From Streptomyces tirandamycinicus (GTDB lineage Bacteria; Actinomycetota; Actinomycetes; Streptomycetales; Streptomycetaceae): 64,000 nucleotides of DNA. The notes below the pieces were generated by a model, which saw only the letters and a program-made list of their open reading frames with translations, did no database searches and was not told the DNA's origin. Location of the stretch: NCBI RefSeq assembly GCF_003097515.1, contig NZ_CP029188.1, positions 1,574,501 through 1,638,500 of the forward strand, written 5' to 3'. This document shows, piece after piece, positions 16,381 through 25,159 of the stretch (its first letter is position 1; each line of letters opens with the position of its first letter). A program made the translations under genes and the position numbers.

Positions 16381-17313
16381 ATGACCGGCATTCCCGGCCA
16401 TCTGCAAAGCATGGTCTTTCGCAATGCCGATCTGCCGGCACTGTTCCACCGGGCGGACGAGACGGCCGTCGACCGGCAGCGCGAGGCGGTCAAGGGAACC
16501 CGGCTGCAGCTTCTCCTGCTGGTGCTGGGCTCGGTGTTCGCGGTGCTGCCGTGGCGCGGGACGATCGGCGGCTCCTTCCAGCTCATGGGTCTGCTCAGCG
16601 CGGCGGCGTACGCCTGGGTGCTGGTGGCCGGCTTACGCGGGACCCGCCGCCGGGCGAAGTCGCACTGGCAACTGAACCGCTCCGCGGCCGAGTTCATACG
16701 GTCGATGTGCTGGCGCTACGCCGTGCACGGGGCGCCCTTCGACTCCGGCTCGCCCGATCCCGACCGGCTGTTCACGACCCGGCTGGAGGAGGGGCTCCGG
16801 GAACTGCGCAAGGTCGGCTGGGCGGACCCCCGCGAGGACGGCGGCAGCGCGGTCGACGGCGAGCTGATCACCACGCCGATGCGGCTGCTGCGGGAGAAGG
16901 TCTTCAGCGTACGCAAGGAGACGTATGTCAGGGACCGTCTGATCGAGCAGCGCAACTGGTACCACCGGCGTGCGGAGATCTCACGGCGTGCCACCGCGCT
17001 GTGGACGGTGATAATCAGTCTGCTCACCTCGCTCGCGCTGCTGTTCGGGGTGCTGCGCACGTTCTCCGTCACCGACTCGGCCGAACCGGTGCCGCTGCTG
17101 TCCGCGGCGGCGGCCGCGTGTCTGGCCTGGAGCGAGATCCGGCGCCACCAGCCGCTGATCGCGGCCCACTCCCTGGTGGAGGAGGACCTGGCGGCGATCC
17201 ACATCGCGATGGAGACCTCGGTGACGGAGGAGCAGTGGCCCTCGGCCGTGTACGAGACGGAGCGGATCGTCTCGCCCCAGCACACCGACTGGCTGGTGCA
17301 GCACCGCAGTTGA
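16381..17313 (+). CDS. SLATT/DUF4231-type membrane protein
   Basis: 310-aa membrane protein divergent from the fxs operon. Two pairs of helices are visible: LQLLLLVLGSVFAVLPW with LMGLLSAAAYAWVLVAGL (residues 43-82), and LWTVIISLLTSLALLFGVL with LLSAAAAACLAWSEI (about 206-260), each flanked by basic, soluble segments (GTRRRAKSHWQLNRSAAEF). This is the layout of SLATT-domain proteins, predicted pore-forming effectors that pair with nucleotide-sensing partners such as SLOG or SMODS proteins. ATG 16381 follows GAGGGGGG at six bases. The convergent neighbour at 17438-17917 is a SLOG-fold protein, which supports the call. No function has been shown. Confidence 0.8.
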   Translation: MTGIPGHLQSMVFRNADLPALFHRADETAVDRQREAVKGTRLQLLLLVLGSVFAVLPWRGTIGGSFQLMGLLSAAAYAWVLVAGLRGTRRRAKSHWQLNRSAAEFIRSMCWRYAVHGAPFDSGSPDPDRLFTTRLEEGLRELRKVGWADPREDGGSAVDGELITTPMRLLREKVFSVRKETYVRDRLIEQRNWYHRRAEISRRATALWTVIISLLTSLALLFGVLRTFSVTDSAEPVPLLSAAAAACLAWSEIRRHQPLIAAHSLVEEDLAAIHIAMETSVTEEQWPSAVYETERIVSPQHTDWLVQHRS

Positions 17314-17359
17314 CGTCGCGACGGATGAGCGGTGCGAATGTGTGCGGCGCCGGCTCCCA

Positions 17360-17420
17360 CGGGTGACGGGCCCCGCGGGTGACGAGCCCCGCGGGTGACG
17401 AGCCCCGCGGGCGAGCCCCG
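17360..17420. repeat. 16-bp tandem repeat between the SLATT and SLOG genes
   Basis: Three full units of cgggtgac(g/a)(g)gccccg and a shortened fourth lie head to tail between the two convergent stop codons. Each unit is partly self-complementary, so the transcript could fold and act as a terminator. Confidence 0.7.
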
Positions 17421-17437
17421 GCCGTACGGCGCGCCGG

Positions 17438-17917
17438 TCAGTCGCGCTCCACCCCGTCGCACCACACCACCGTCACGGGCCTGCCGCGCTCCCGCGCGTA
17501 CCGGACGATGTCGCCGGTGCCACCGAGCCCGCGGGCGGGCCGGCCGTCCCAGACCGCCAGGAGCCGGTCGCAGTTGTCGGCGATGTAGGTGCCGGCCGCG
17601 TAGTACGCCTCGTCCGTGGAGTGGGGGAACGCCAGCCGGACCTCCTGGCTGGCCCGGCGCCGGAGGCGCCGGTAGCAGGCCAGCGCGCCGGGGTCGCCGA
17701 AGCCCTCCTCGTAGTCCCCGCTCGGGATGACCACGGTGAGCTCGGCACCGCGGGCGAGGGCCAGGTCGGCGAAGATCTGGTCGGCCCCCTCGGCCAGGCT
17801 GGAGAGCGCCTGCAGCGGACCCTGGTGGCCGCAGAGCACCGCCTTCATCCCGGCCAGCACGTGCGGCATGGCCGCTGAGGGGATGTCCCGGTGTCCGGTC
17901 ACTCCGATGCGCTTCAT
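17438..17917 (-). CDS. SLOG-fold (Rossmannoid nucleotide-sensing) protein
   Basis: 159-aa Rossmann-like protein. It opens with GVTGHRDIP (GxTGHR, the SLOG N-terminal motif). SSLAEGADQIFADLAL follows, then LTVVIPSGDYEEGF, and a late glycine-rich segment WDGRPARGLGGTGDIV that would contact a phosphate group. SLOG domains are proposed to bind or process nucleotide-derived ligands and commonly neighbour SLATT proteins. ATG 17917 has GGGGGG five bases upstream. Convergent with the SLATT gene, so the pair is not in one operon. Ligand unknown. Confidence 0.78.
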   Translation of the reverse strand: MKRIGVTGHRDIPSAAMPHVLAGMKAVLCGHQGPLQALSSLAEGADQIFADLALARGAELTVVIPSGDYEEGFGDPGALACYRRLRRRASQEVRLAFPHSTDEAYYAAGTYIADNCDRLLAVWDGRPARGLGGTGDIVRYARERGRPVTVVWCDGVERD

Positions 17918-17980
17918 CGCGCCCCCCGATCCGTTGTGGCCTACCGCTCCTGCATCCTCTCAAAAGTGTGCAATACGTCG

Positions 17981-18006
17981 AGCCCCCGCCGGTGCCGGCG
18001 GGGGCT
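17981..18006 (-). terminator. Terminator of sprB
   Basis: Perfect 12-bp inverted repeat, arms AGCCCCCGCCGG and CCGGCGGGGGCT with TG between them, 39 bp after the sprB stop codon (minus strand), followed by a short pyrimidine-rich stretch on that strand. Confidence 0.8.
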
Positions 18007-18044
18007 CTTGGTGCCCGCTGTCGCCCCGGTCTCCCGGGAACGGG

Positions 18045-18950
18045 TCAGTAGACGCTGACGCCGTAGGCGCTCAGTGCCTCGGTGACGGGCTGGTAGAAGG
18101 TCGTACCGCCGCTGGAGCAGTTGCCGCTGCCGCCGGAGGTGAGACCGATCGCCCGGCTGCCGGAGTACAGCGGGCCGCCGCTGTCGCCGGGCTCCGCGCA
18201 CACATTGGTGCGGATCATGCCGTAGACGACGTCGCCGCCGCCGTAGTTGACCGTGGCGTTGAGGCCGGTGACGGTGCCGCTGTGGGTGCCCGTGGTGGAG
18301 CCGCGGCGGGTCACGGCCATGCCGACCGTGGCGTTGGCCGCGCTGGTGATGTCGACGCTGCCGACGGTGCCCGGCTTGGAGATGGAGGTGTTGCTGTAGC
18401 GCACGATGCCGTAGTCGTTGCCCGGGAAGCTGGAGCCCGCGGTCGGACCGAGGACGGTGGTACGGGACGAGTTCGCGTACCAGGTGCCCGCACCGTCGGT
18501 GCAGTGGCCCGCCGTCAGGAAGTACGAGGTGCCCGCGCTGTTGCGGACGTTGAAGCCGAGCGAGCAGCGCCAGCTGGTGGCGTAGACGGCGTCGCCGCCC
18601 GAGATGAGCTTGCTGAACCTGCCGGGGGTGCGCTCGATGCGGAGGGCGTCGGCGTTGGCACCGGCCTCCCGCTTGATCTGCGCGATCTCGGCCTGGGAGA
18701 CGGTGGAGTCGGCGGTCACGACAAGGGTGTTGGTCGCCTTGTCGACATGCCAGGCGGTGCCTGCCACATCGGCGGTCAGCACGGCGTCGCTCGCGGCGGA
18801 GAGCTGGGACGCGCTGAAGGCGGCGGGGGTCTCGGCGGCACCGGCGGTGGGGACGGCCAGTGCGGCGGCGGCGACGAGACCGGTCGCCACGGCGAGCAGA
18901 CGGGTGCGTCTCGCCACACCGTGGGTGGGAGTGGTGCGCTTGATCCTCAC
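18045..18950 (-). CDS. sprB: Streptogrisin B-like serine protease
   Basis: Secreted S1E protease, 301 aa, closely matching my memory of S. griseus protease B. Signal peptide [18 protein letters not shown]..., a short propeptide ([11 protein letters not shown] ... [10 protein letters not shown]), and a mature domain from about [10 protein letters not shown]. Catalytic His in FLTAGHCTD, Asp in FPGNDYGIV, Ser in [14 protein letters not shown]-terminal SAYGVSVY as in SGPB. GTG 18950 is preceded by GGGAGGA. It is shorter than the paralogue at 4965 mainly in the propeptide. Terminator at 17981-18006. Confidence 0.95.
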   Translation of the reverse strand: MRIKRTTPTHGVARRTRLLAVATGLVAAAALAVPTAGAAETPAAFSASQLSAASDAVLTADVAGTAWHVDKATNTLVVTADSTVSQAEIAQIKREAGANADALRIERTPGRFSKLISGGDAVYATSWRCSLGFNVRNSAGTSYFLTAGHCTDGAGTWYANSSRTTVLGPTAGSSFPGNDYGIVRYSNTSISKPGTVGSVDITSAANATVGMAVTRRGSTTGTHSGTVTGLNATVNYGGGDVVYGMIRTNVCAEPGDSGGPLYSGSRAIGLTSGGSGNCSSGGTTFYQPVTEALSAYGVSVY

Positions 18951-19627
18951 TTCTCGTTCCTCCCGAGGGGAATCGGGGGCCCGCCTGTGGGGTGACGGAC
19001 CCGTGAGGCGCAGTCAGGGGCCGGGGATGTGTCCGGATTCCGGTCACGTTGTGCCCCTGACAAGCGCTGTTCGGGAGTATTCGGCGGGTCAACTGGCCGC
19101 GCAAGGGCACCTTTCGGCCGTACGGCGACCCGGCGCACCGGCCGGTCCCGTGGATGTGCTATTCCCGTGGCGGGTACCGTCCGCGCCGGGCCGGACGGAT
19201 CGGCCGGTGGCGGGATCTCCCTCCCCAGCGGGTGGTTCGTGCGCCCGGTGGGCCCGGGCCGGACGGCACGGCCGACGGCACGCCGCCGGGGCCGCGCCCT
19301 CGGGCGGCGACCGTCCGCGGCCCGGGCCGCCGTTCCCGTACCGGCCCCGGGATGACCGGAATTCACTCTTCCGTCGAGCTGCGGCGGCGCCGGGGGACGC
19401 CCCGGTGCCCGGCACCCCGTCGGCGGCTCCGATCCCCGTCGGGTACGGCCGACCGCTCCCCACCGGAATCGAGTCCCGGCAGGTCTCCCAGACGTCCGGC
19501 CCGGCCGTCTCCCCGGCCCGTTCCTCCTTCGCACACCACGGGTCCGGCCCGACCGCTCACACGGCGAGGCCCCTTGCGGACACGGTGGCACCGGGGGACC
19601 GCGGGACGGCCTCAGTCGGCCGTACGG
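18951..19627. other. Intergenic region upstream of sprB, no convincing gene
   Basis: 677 bp between sprB and the end of the DUF5685-like gene, which also reads leftwards. TTGACC (minus strand, near 19085) is a possible -35 for sprB, but no good -10 follows. Several long open frames exist on both strands because of the GC content; none has a ribosome site or a recognisable protein. Confidence 0.4.
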
Positions 19628-20914
19628 CTAGCCGCCGTCGCAGGGGCAACAGCATTCGCAGCACTCACAGCCGCAGTCGCGGCCGCCCTTGTGGCAGCAG
19701 CCCTCGCGCTTCTTGCGCGACCAGGGACCCTCGTACTCCTCGGCGCAGCAGAGCCGGCAGGTGCAGCACAGCCCGGCGAAGGCCGCGCAGCCCGCCCAGA
19801 AGCCCCGGGGCCCGGGCTTCGGGGGCTTGCCGCCGACGTGCGACCGGGGCGGCTCGCCTCCGTCCCCCCCGGTCCCGCCGCCGTACGGACTGCCGCCGCC
19901 GGGGACCCCGCCGTACGGATTGCCGTCACCGTGGGCGTCGGCCCGCCCGTACGGTCCCGCCGCCCCGCCGTACGCGCCGCCGTACGCGCCGCCGTGCGGG
20001 CCGCCGTGCGGAGCCTCTCCCCGCGGCGGGTGCCCGCCGCGGCCCTGGTGCGGACAGGACGCGGTGCCGAAGGCCCGGTCGACGGACCGCCGGAGTTCGT
20101 GCGTGAGGAGCACGTGCAGCAGCCGGTCGTCGGTGAACTCCGCCTCCCGCAGGGCGAGCCGTGTTCCGTGGAGGGCGCCGTCGGCGAGGCGGCGGGCCTC
20201 GGCGAGGCTCGTGCCGGTGGCCGTGAGCGGGTTCCAGGCGCCCGACGCGGCGTCCGCCTCCCGGTCCTCCACGGCGTCCAGGAGATGGGCCAGCCGGCCG
20301 AAGAGCCGGCCGGCCTCGGCGAGCGGTGCGGCGTTGCGGGGACGCCCGGCCAGGACCGCGGTGTGCGCGAAGGCCGCCGCGGTCGCCGTCTCCGTCGGCT
20401 CGGTCACGGCCGTCAGCGGGGTGCCGGGGGCGGCCAGCGACTCGATCCCGGCCTGCCGTTCCACGGCGTCGGCCAGCACCCCGGTGTCGAAGCCCAGTGC
20501 CGAGCCGGTCCGGGCACCGGCGCGCTCCCAGCCCGTCGCGATCCGGCGCGCGACCGCGGCCACCGGCCTGCGGGCCAGCGCCCCGTCCCGGTCGGCCACG
20601 TGGTCGCGGACCTTGGCGGAGGCGAGGACGAGCGACACCGCGGCGGCCAGCCGGGCGCCCGCCCCGCGGGCCACGGTCGCGGTGCGCATCGCACGCAGGG
20701 GGCAGGGTCCGGCGGTGCGGCGCTGCGCGGGGGTGCGCTCGGTCTGAGCTTCCGTCAGGACCGAGACGACGAGCCCGTCGTAGTTCGTGACGATCCTGGC
20801 GAACTGCCCGTGGTCCGCGCGAAGTGCCAGGCACAGCCCGCAGAGATGGGCCATCCACTCCGCCTTGAGCCCGTCCGTGAGGCGATGGGTGCAGGGCCTG
20901 ACGATTCCGAACAC
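19628..20914 (-). CDS. DUF5685-family protein with a cysteine-rich tail
   Basis: 428 aa from GTG 20914 (GGGGG six bases upstream). It begins [19 protein letters not shown] and continues [18 protein letters not shown], a CxxC-containing start typical of this uncharacterised actinobacterial family; VVSVLTEAQ and CPLRAM follow. A helical middle spans residues 80-280. Then comes a Gly/Pro/Tyr-rich linker with repeated AYGG and PYGG, and the final 60 residues are extremely cysteine-rich ([28 protein letters not shown]). The tail could bind zinc or iron-sulfur (inference). An upstream ATG at 20953 exists, but the conserved part starts at FGIVRPC. Divergent from the SepF-like gene. Function unknown. 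Confidence 0.8.
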   Translation of the reverse strand: MFGIVRPCTHRLTDGLKAEWMAHLCGLCLALRADHGQFARIVTNYDGLVVSVLTEAQTERTPAQRRTAGPCPLRAMRTATVARGAGARLAAAVSLVLASAKVRDHVADRDGALARRPVAAVARRIATGWERAGARTGSALGFDTGVLADAVERQAGIESLAAPGTPLTAVTEPTETATAAAFAHTAVLAGRPRNAAPLAEAGRLFGRLAHLLDAVEDREADAASGAWNPLTATGTSLAEARRLADGALHGTRLALREAEFTDDRLLHVLLTHELRRSVDRAFGTASCPHQGRGGHPPRGEAPHGGPHGGAYGGAYGGAAGPYGRADAHGDGNPYGGVPGGGSPYGGGTGGDGGEPPRSHVGGKPPKPGPRGFWAGCAAFAGLCCTCRLCCAEEYEGPWSRKKREGCCHKGGRDCGCECCECCCPCDGG

Positions 20915-21203
20915 GACGTTCCCCCGGGTGCCGTTCACCTGTGCGGCCGACATCGCGTCCGGCCGCCCGTTCACCCGGACGCTCCGACACTCACCCGTCT
21001 GCCGAGACATTCATATTTTGCTTCGATATGAGCCCCTTCAGGGCCCCTACGCAGGAAGAACCTTGACGAACCGCCACATGTTCTGCACCAGTACCGTCAC
21101 GAATCCCCTGCGCGGCGACTATCCACTTGGCGCGCGATCCGCATTATGGACGACCATAGGGATATGCGGAACCACAAGTGACCGCGGTCGAAAGGAGGCG
21201 TCC

Positions 21204-21638
21204 ATGGGATCGGTGCGCAAGGCGAGTGCATGGCTCGGCCTCGTCGAGGACAACGACGAGCGCTACTACGACGACGAGTACGCCGAGGGTACGGGATCCG
21301 GGGACCAGTGGGTGACCGACCCGCGCGTCCGGGTGGCCTCCGAGACCGCCGAGGAGCAGGGGCGCCGGATCGCCACCGTCTCCCCCGACAGCTTCCGGGA
21401 CGCCCGCGGCATCGGGGAGCACTTCCGCGACGGCGTCCCGGTCATCGTCAACCTGACCTCCATGGAGCCCGCGGACGCCAAGCGCGTGGTGGACTTCGCC
21501 GCCGGGCTGACCTTCGGTCTGCGCGGCTCCATCGAGCGCGTGGCGACCCGGGTCTTCCTGCTGACCCCCGCCGACACCGAGATCGTCAGCGGGGAGTCCG
21601 CGGGCCGCCCCGGCGACGGCTTCTTCAACCAGAGCTGA
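21204..21638 (+). CDS. SepF-like cell division protein (SflA-type paralogue)
   Basis: SepF family: membrane-anchored FtsZ partner that forms rings on the septal membrane. 144 aa. The N-terminal amphipathic segment [18 protein letters not shown] is the membrane anchor, an acidic YYDDEY linker follows, and the core is [40 protein letters not shown] and [18 protein letters not shown] 21204 follows AAAGGAGG at five bases. The position (near gcdH and a PAP2 gene) fits the S. coelicolor paralogue I recall as sflA (SCO1749) rather than the sepF of the ftsZ cluster. The 290-bp upstream region contains a small inverted repeat TATGG-ACGA-CCATA near 21145-21158. Confidence 0.9.
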   Translation: MGSVRKASAWLGLVEDNDERYYDDEYAEGTGSGDQWVTDPRVRVASETAEEQGRRIATVSPDSFRDARGIGEHFRDGVPVIVNLTSMEPADAKRVVDFAAGLTFGLRGSIERVATRVFLLTPADTEIVSGESAGRPGDGFFNQS

Positions 21639-21677
21639 GCGAGGTGCTCGCCGGCCGGCCGGAGCGGGACGGCCGGC

Positions 21678-22868
21678 CTACCGGAACGCGTCAAGACCGG
21701 TGAGCGCCTTGCCCAGGACGAGCTGGTGCATCTCGACGGTGCCCTCGTAGGTGAGCACCGACTCGAGGTTGGTGGCGTGGCGCATCACGGGGTACTCCAG
21801 CGAGATCCCGTTGGCGCCGAGGATCGTGCGCGCGGTGCGGCAGATCCCGATCGCCTCACGTACGTTGTTCAGCTTCCCGAAACTGACCTGCTCGGGACGG
21901 AGCGTCCCGGCGTCCATCCGCCGCCCGAGGTGATGGGCGAGCAGGATTCCCTTGTGCAGTTCGAGCGCCATGTCGGCGAGCTTGGCCTGGGTGAGCTGGA
22001 AGCCCCCGATGGGCTTTCCGAACTGCTCCCGCGTCCTCGCGTAGTCGAGCGCCGTCTCGAAGCTGGAGCGCGCCGCGCCCATGGCGCCCCAGACGATGCC
22101 GTAGCGGGCGTGCGAAAGGCAGCCGAGCGGGCCCTTCAGCCCCGTCACACCCGGGAGGACGGCGTCCTGCGGCAGCCGCACGTCGTCCAGGACGAGTTCG
22201 CTGGTGACGGAGGCCCGCAGCGACCACTTGTGCCGGATCTCGGGGGCCGAGAAGCCGGGTGCGTCGGTGGGCACGGCGAAGCCGCGGATGCCGTCGTCGG
22301 TCCGGGCCCAGACGACGGCGACACCGGCGACGGAACCGTTGGTGATCCACATCTTGCGGCCGTTGAGCACCCAGTCGGAGCCGTCGCGCTTGGCGTAGGT
22401 GCGCATCCCGCCGGGGTCGGAGCCGTGGTCGGGCTCGGTGAGCCCGAAGCAGCCGATGGTCTCGCCGGACGCCATGGCCGGCAGCCACCGCTGCTTCTGC
22501 TCCTCCGAGCCGTACTTCCAGATCGCGTACATGGCGAGCGAGCCCTGCACGGACACGAGCGAGCGGATGCCGGAGTCCGCGGCCTCCAGCTCCAGGCAGG
22601 CGAGTCCGTACTGGACCGCGGTGGCGCCGGCGCAGCCGTAGCCGGTGAGCGACATGCCGAGGGCGCCGATCGAGCCGAGTTCCCTGGCCAGTTCGCGGAC
22701 GGCGGGCAGTTCACCGCTCTCGTACCACTCGGCGATGTGCGGCAGCACGCGGCCGGCGACCCAGGAGCGGACGGTGTCGCGTACCGCGAGGTCCTCCGGC
22801 TCCAGCAGGTCGTCGATGCCGAGGGGGTCGGCGGGGTCGAAGGGCGGCAGCTTCGAGGGTGCGGACAT
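21678..22868 (-). CDS. gcdH: Acyl-CoA dehydrogenase, glutaryl-CoA dehydrogenase type
   Basis: FAD-dependent oxidative decarboxylation of glutaryl-CoA to crotonyl-CoA (lysine/tryptophan breakdown). 396 aa, the usual length. Helical N-domain, then the FAD/substrate strand GCFGLTEPDHGSDPGGM (residues about 140-157) and WVLNGRKMWITNG. The C-terminal domain has ARTREQFGKPIGGFQL and the catalytic-base region TYEGTVEMHQLVLGKALTG. TYEGT and the LPPFDPADPLGIDDLL start favour the glutaryl-CoA branch. ATG 22868 has GGAGG five bases upstream. The MFS gene upstream is transcribed in the same direction, 102 bp away. Confidence 0.88.
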   Translation of the reverse strand: MSAPSKLPPFDPADPLGIDDLLEPEDLAVRDTVRSWVAGRVLPHIAEWYESGELPAVRELARELGSIGALGMSLTGYGCAGATAVQYGLACLELEAADSGIRSLVSVQGSLAMYAIWKYGSEEQKQRWLPAMASGETIGCFGLTEPDHGSDPGGMRTYAKRDGSDWVLNGRKMWITNGSVAGVAVVWARTDDGIRGFAVPTDAPGFSAPEIRHKWSLRASVTSELVLDDVRLPQDAVLPGVTGLKGPLGCLSHARYGIVWGAMGAARSSFETALDYARTREQFGKPIGGFQLTQAKLADMALELHKGILLAHHLGRRMDAGTLRPEQVSFGKLNNVREAIGICRTARTILGANGISLEYPVMRHATNLESVLTYEGTVEMHQLVLGKALTGLDAFR

Positions 22869-22970
22869 GAGTGCCTCCGGCGGCTCGCACAGGCGCTGTC
22901 CAGGTCCGACGGCTGCCGGGGACCTGGAAACCTAGCAGTGGTAGTTAATGCTCGGCGCCGACGTTACGGC

Positions 22971-24734
22971 TCAGCGGGCCGTGCGTCCAGTGCGAGCCGG
23001 GCCGGCCGCCTCCGCCGGCGTACGGCGCCCCGGGACCACCGACTCGGACCGGACGCGGTCCAGGAGCGGGTCGCCCGCGAGCGCGGGTCCGGGCACCGGG
23101 CACCCCGACCGGGCCTCCGGCACCCCCTCCGCGTCCGTGAGCCCGCCGCGTCCGTCGCGGTCGCGGAGTCCGCCCTGGCCGCCGGGGCCCTCGGGCTCCG
23201 CGCACTCCATGGCCCTCGGCAGCCGGAGCGCCGCCACCGCGCCGAGCAGCAGCAGCCCCGCGCTGACCAGGAGCGTCACATGCAGTCCGTGCACGAACGC
23301 CTCCCGGGCGGCGGTCCGCAGCGCGTCCCCGACGGGGCCGCCGAGCTGGAGTGCCACCTGGTACGCCTCGCCGAGCGAGTGGGCCGCCGCGCTGCGCGCC
23401 TCGGGCGGAGCGCTCACGGCGTCGTCGAGCCCGGGGGCGTAGGCGGCGTTCATGACGCTGCCGAGCAGCGCGATGCCCATGCCGGCGCCGAGCTGGTACG
23501 AGGTCTCCCCGATCGCGGCGGCGCCGCCCGCGTCCTCGGGCGGGGCCTCGCTGAGCATCGACTCGTAGGCACCGAAGAGCGTGGTCTGCAGCCCGAAGCC
23601 GAGGAGGACGAACCCGGTGGTGAGCAGCAGCGGCCGGTCGTGCTGCCCCATCAGGGTCAGCAGCACCACGGCGGCGGCCGTGAGCACGAAGCCCCAGCCG
23701 ACCATCCGGCGGGGGCCGACGCGGCGGAGGGTGAAGGAGCCGGTGGCCCCGGCCGCCATGGCGGCGAAGGTGAGCGGCAGCAGCCGCAGGCCGGTCTCCA
23801 GCGGGCTCAGTCCGAGCACGAGCTGGAGGTACTGGACGGCGATCAGCTCCAGGCCGACCAGCGCCAGCATGGCGAGCACGATGCAGCCCACCGCGGTGGA
23901 GAAGGTCGCCCGGGCGAACATCCGCATGTCGATGAGCGGGTGGCTGCGGCGCTTCTGGCGGTGGACGAAGAGGGCGAGCAGCCCCGCCCCGGCGAGCAGC
24001 GGACCGGCCGTGCGGAGGTCCGTCAGGGCGTCGCCCGCGCCGAGCCGCTTCACGCCGAGGACGATGCCGAGGACACCGGCCGCGGCCATCAGGGCCCCGA
24101 TGACGTCCCACGGCCCTTCGCGGTCCCCCCGGGACTCGGGGAGCAGCCAGCGGCCCACCGGCAGGATCAGCAGCATCAGCGGAATGTTGATCAGGAAGAC
24201 CGAGCCCCACCAGAAGTGCTGGACGAGGAAGCCGCCCAGAACCGGACCGGTGGCGGCGCCGACCGCGGCGACCGCGGTCCAGATGCCGATGGCGGTGGCG
24301 CGCTCGCGCCGGTCCGGGAAGACGGCCCGGAGTATGGAGAGCGTCGCGGGCATGATCATCGCCCCGCCGACGCCGAGCAGGGCGCGGGCGCCGATGAGCA
24401 CCTCGGGCGTGGTGGCCAGTGCGGCGACGGCGGAGGCCACGCCGAAGAGCGCGTAGCCGAGCAGCAGGACACGCCGGCGCCCGACCCGGTCGCCGAGGGT
24501 GCCGAAGAGGATCAGCAGCGAGGCGCAGACCAGGGGGTAGGCGTCGACGATCCACAGGAGCTCGACCCCGGAGGGACGGAGGTCCTCCGTGACCGCGGGC
24601 ACGGCGACGTGCAGCACGGTGGCGTCGACCGCGACCAGGAGCAGGCTCACGCAGAGGACGAGCAGGACGACCCAGCGGTTGGCACCGCCGCCGGCGGCAC
24701 GCGGGCGTGCTCCGGCCGTGGTCCTGCCGAACAT
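22971..24734 (-). CDS. MFS drug-efflux transporter, DHA2 (14-TM) family
   Basis: Proton-driven multidrug exporter of the EmrB/QacA type, 587 aa. Motif A FGTLGDRVGRRRVLLLG follows helix 2; motif C WTAVAAVGAATGPVLGGFL lies in helix 5; helix 1 carries VAVDATVLHVAVPAV. Fourteen hydrophobic segments can be counted. The final 70 residues are hydrophilic (ECAEPEGPGGQGGLRDRD...) and unusual for the family. ATG 24734 is set by AGGAGGT eight bases upstream; a longer form from 24785 lacks a site. A 14-bp palindrome at 24890-24903 upstream could be an operator, but no regulator gene is adjacent. Confidence 0.9.
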   Translation of the reverse strand: MFGRTTAGARPRAAGGGANRWVVLLVLCVSLLLVAVDATVLHVAVPAVTEDLRPSGVELLWIVDAYPLVCASLLILFGTLGDRVGRRRVLLLGYALFGVASAVAALATTPEVLIGARALLGVGGAMIMPATLSILRAVFPDRRERATAIGIWTAVAAVGAATGPVLGGFLVQHFWWGSVFLINIPLMLLILPVGRWLLPESRGDREGPWDVIGALMAAAGVLGIVLGVKRLGAGDALTDLRTAGPLLAGAGLLALFVHRQKRRSHPLIDMRMFARATFSTAVGCIVLAMLALVGLELIAVQYLQLVLGLSPLETGLRLLPLTFAAMAAGATGSFTLRRVGPRRMVGWGFVLTAAAVVLLTLMGQHDRPLLLTTGFVLLGFGLQTTLFGAYESMLSEAPPEDAGGAAAIGETSYQLGAGMGIALLGSVMNAAYAPGLDDAVSAPPEARSAAAHSLGEAYQVALQLGGPVGDALRTAAREAFVHGLHVTLLVSAGLLLLGAVAALRLPRAMECAEPEGPGGQGGLRDRDGRGGLTDAEGVPEARSGCPVPGPALAGDPLLDRVRSESVVPGRRTPAEAAGPARTGRTAR

Positions 24735-25159
24735 GTACGTACCTCCTGCTGGGTCTCTCGCGTCGGTGGGCCCGGCCGGGGGCATGGCCCGGTGGGCGGC
24801 CCGGCATCGACGGGCGAGTGATCAGCCAGACTACGCGAGTCCCGGGCGGCGGCGCGTGGTGCACCTCTCACCTCGGCGGGCGCACGGGTGTGGCGTACGC
24901 CACGCCGGCCGCCCCCAGGAGAGGGCTGCCCGGCTGCGCCGAACGGCCGCGGAATTCGGTGCGGCAATCCCGTGAAGCGTCACCCACGCCTGCAAACACA
25001 CTTACGGGCATCCGGTGCGTGCAATAGGCATCTCGTCTCCCCGGATTTAGTCCGCCGCACTCTTTCAATGCACCGGCGAGACGCACTCCACATCACATCG
25101 TCATCACGAAGAGCCTGGATCGGCCTGGCCGGACACTCACTCGCTGTAACGTCGATTGG
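24735..25159. promoter_or_regulatory. Divergent region MFS / PAP2 with palindrome at 24890-24903
   Basis: 425-bp divergent region. Perfect 14-bp palindrome GTGGCGTACGCCAC at 24890-24903, about 155 bp upstream of the MFS start. TGTAAC at 25145-25150 ends nine bases before the PAP2 GTG, compatible with a leaderless or near-leaderless transcript. No gene seen. Confidence 0.35.

Noticed and set aside
19089..19591. Overlapping ORFs upstream of sprB
   Set aside because: No ribosome sites, no recognisable domains and Arg/Pro/Gly-biased composition as expected of non-coding GC-rich DNA.
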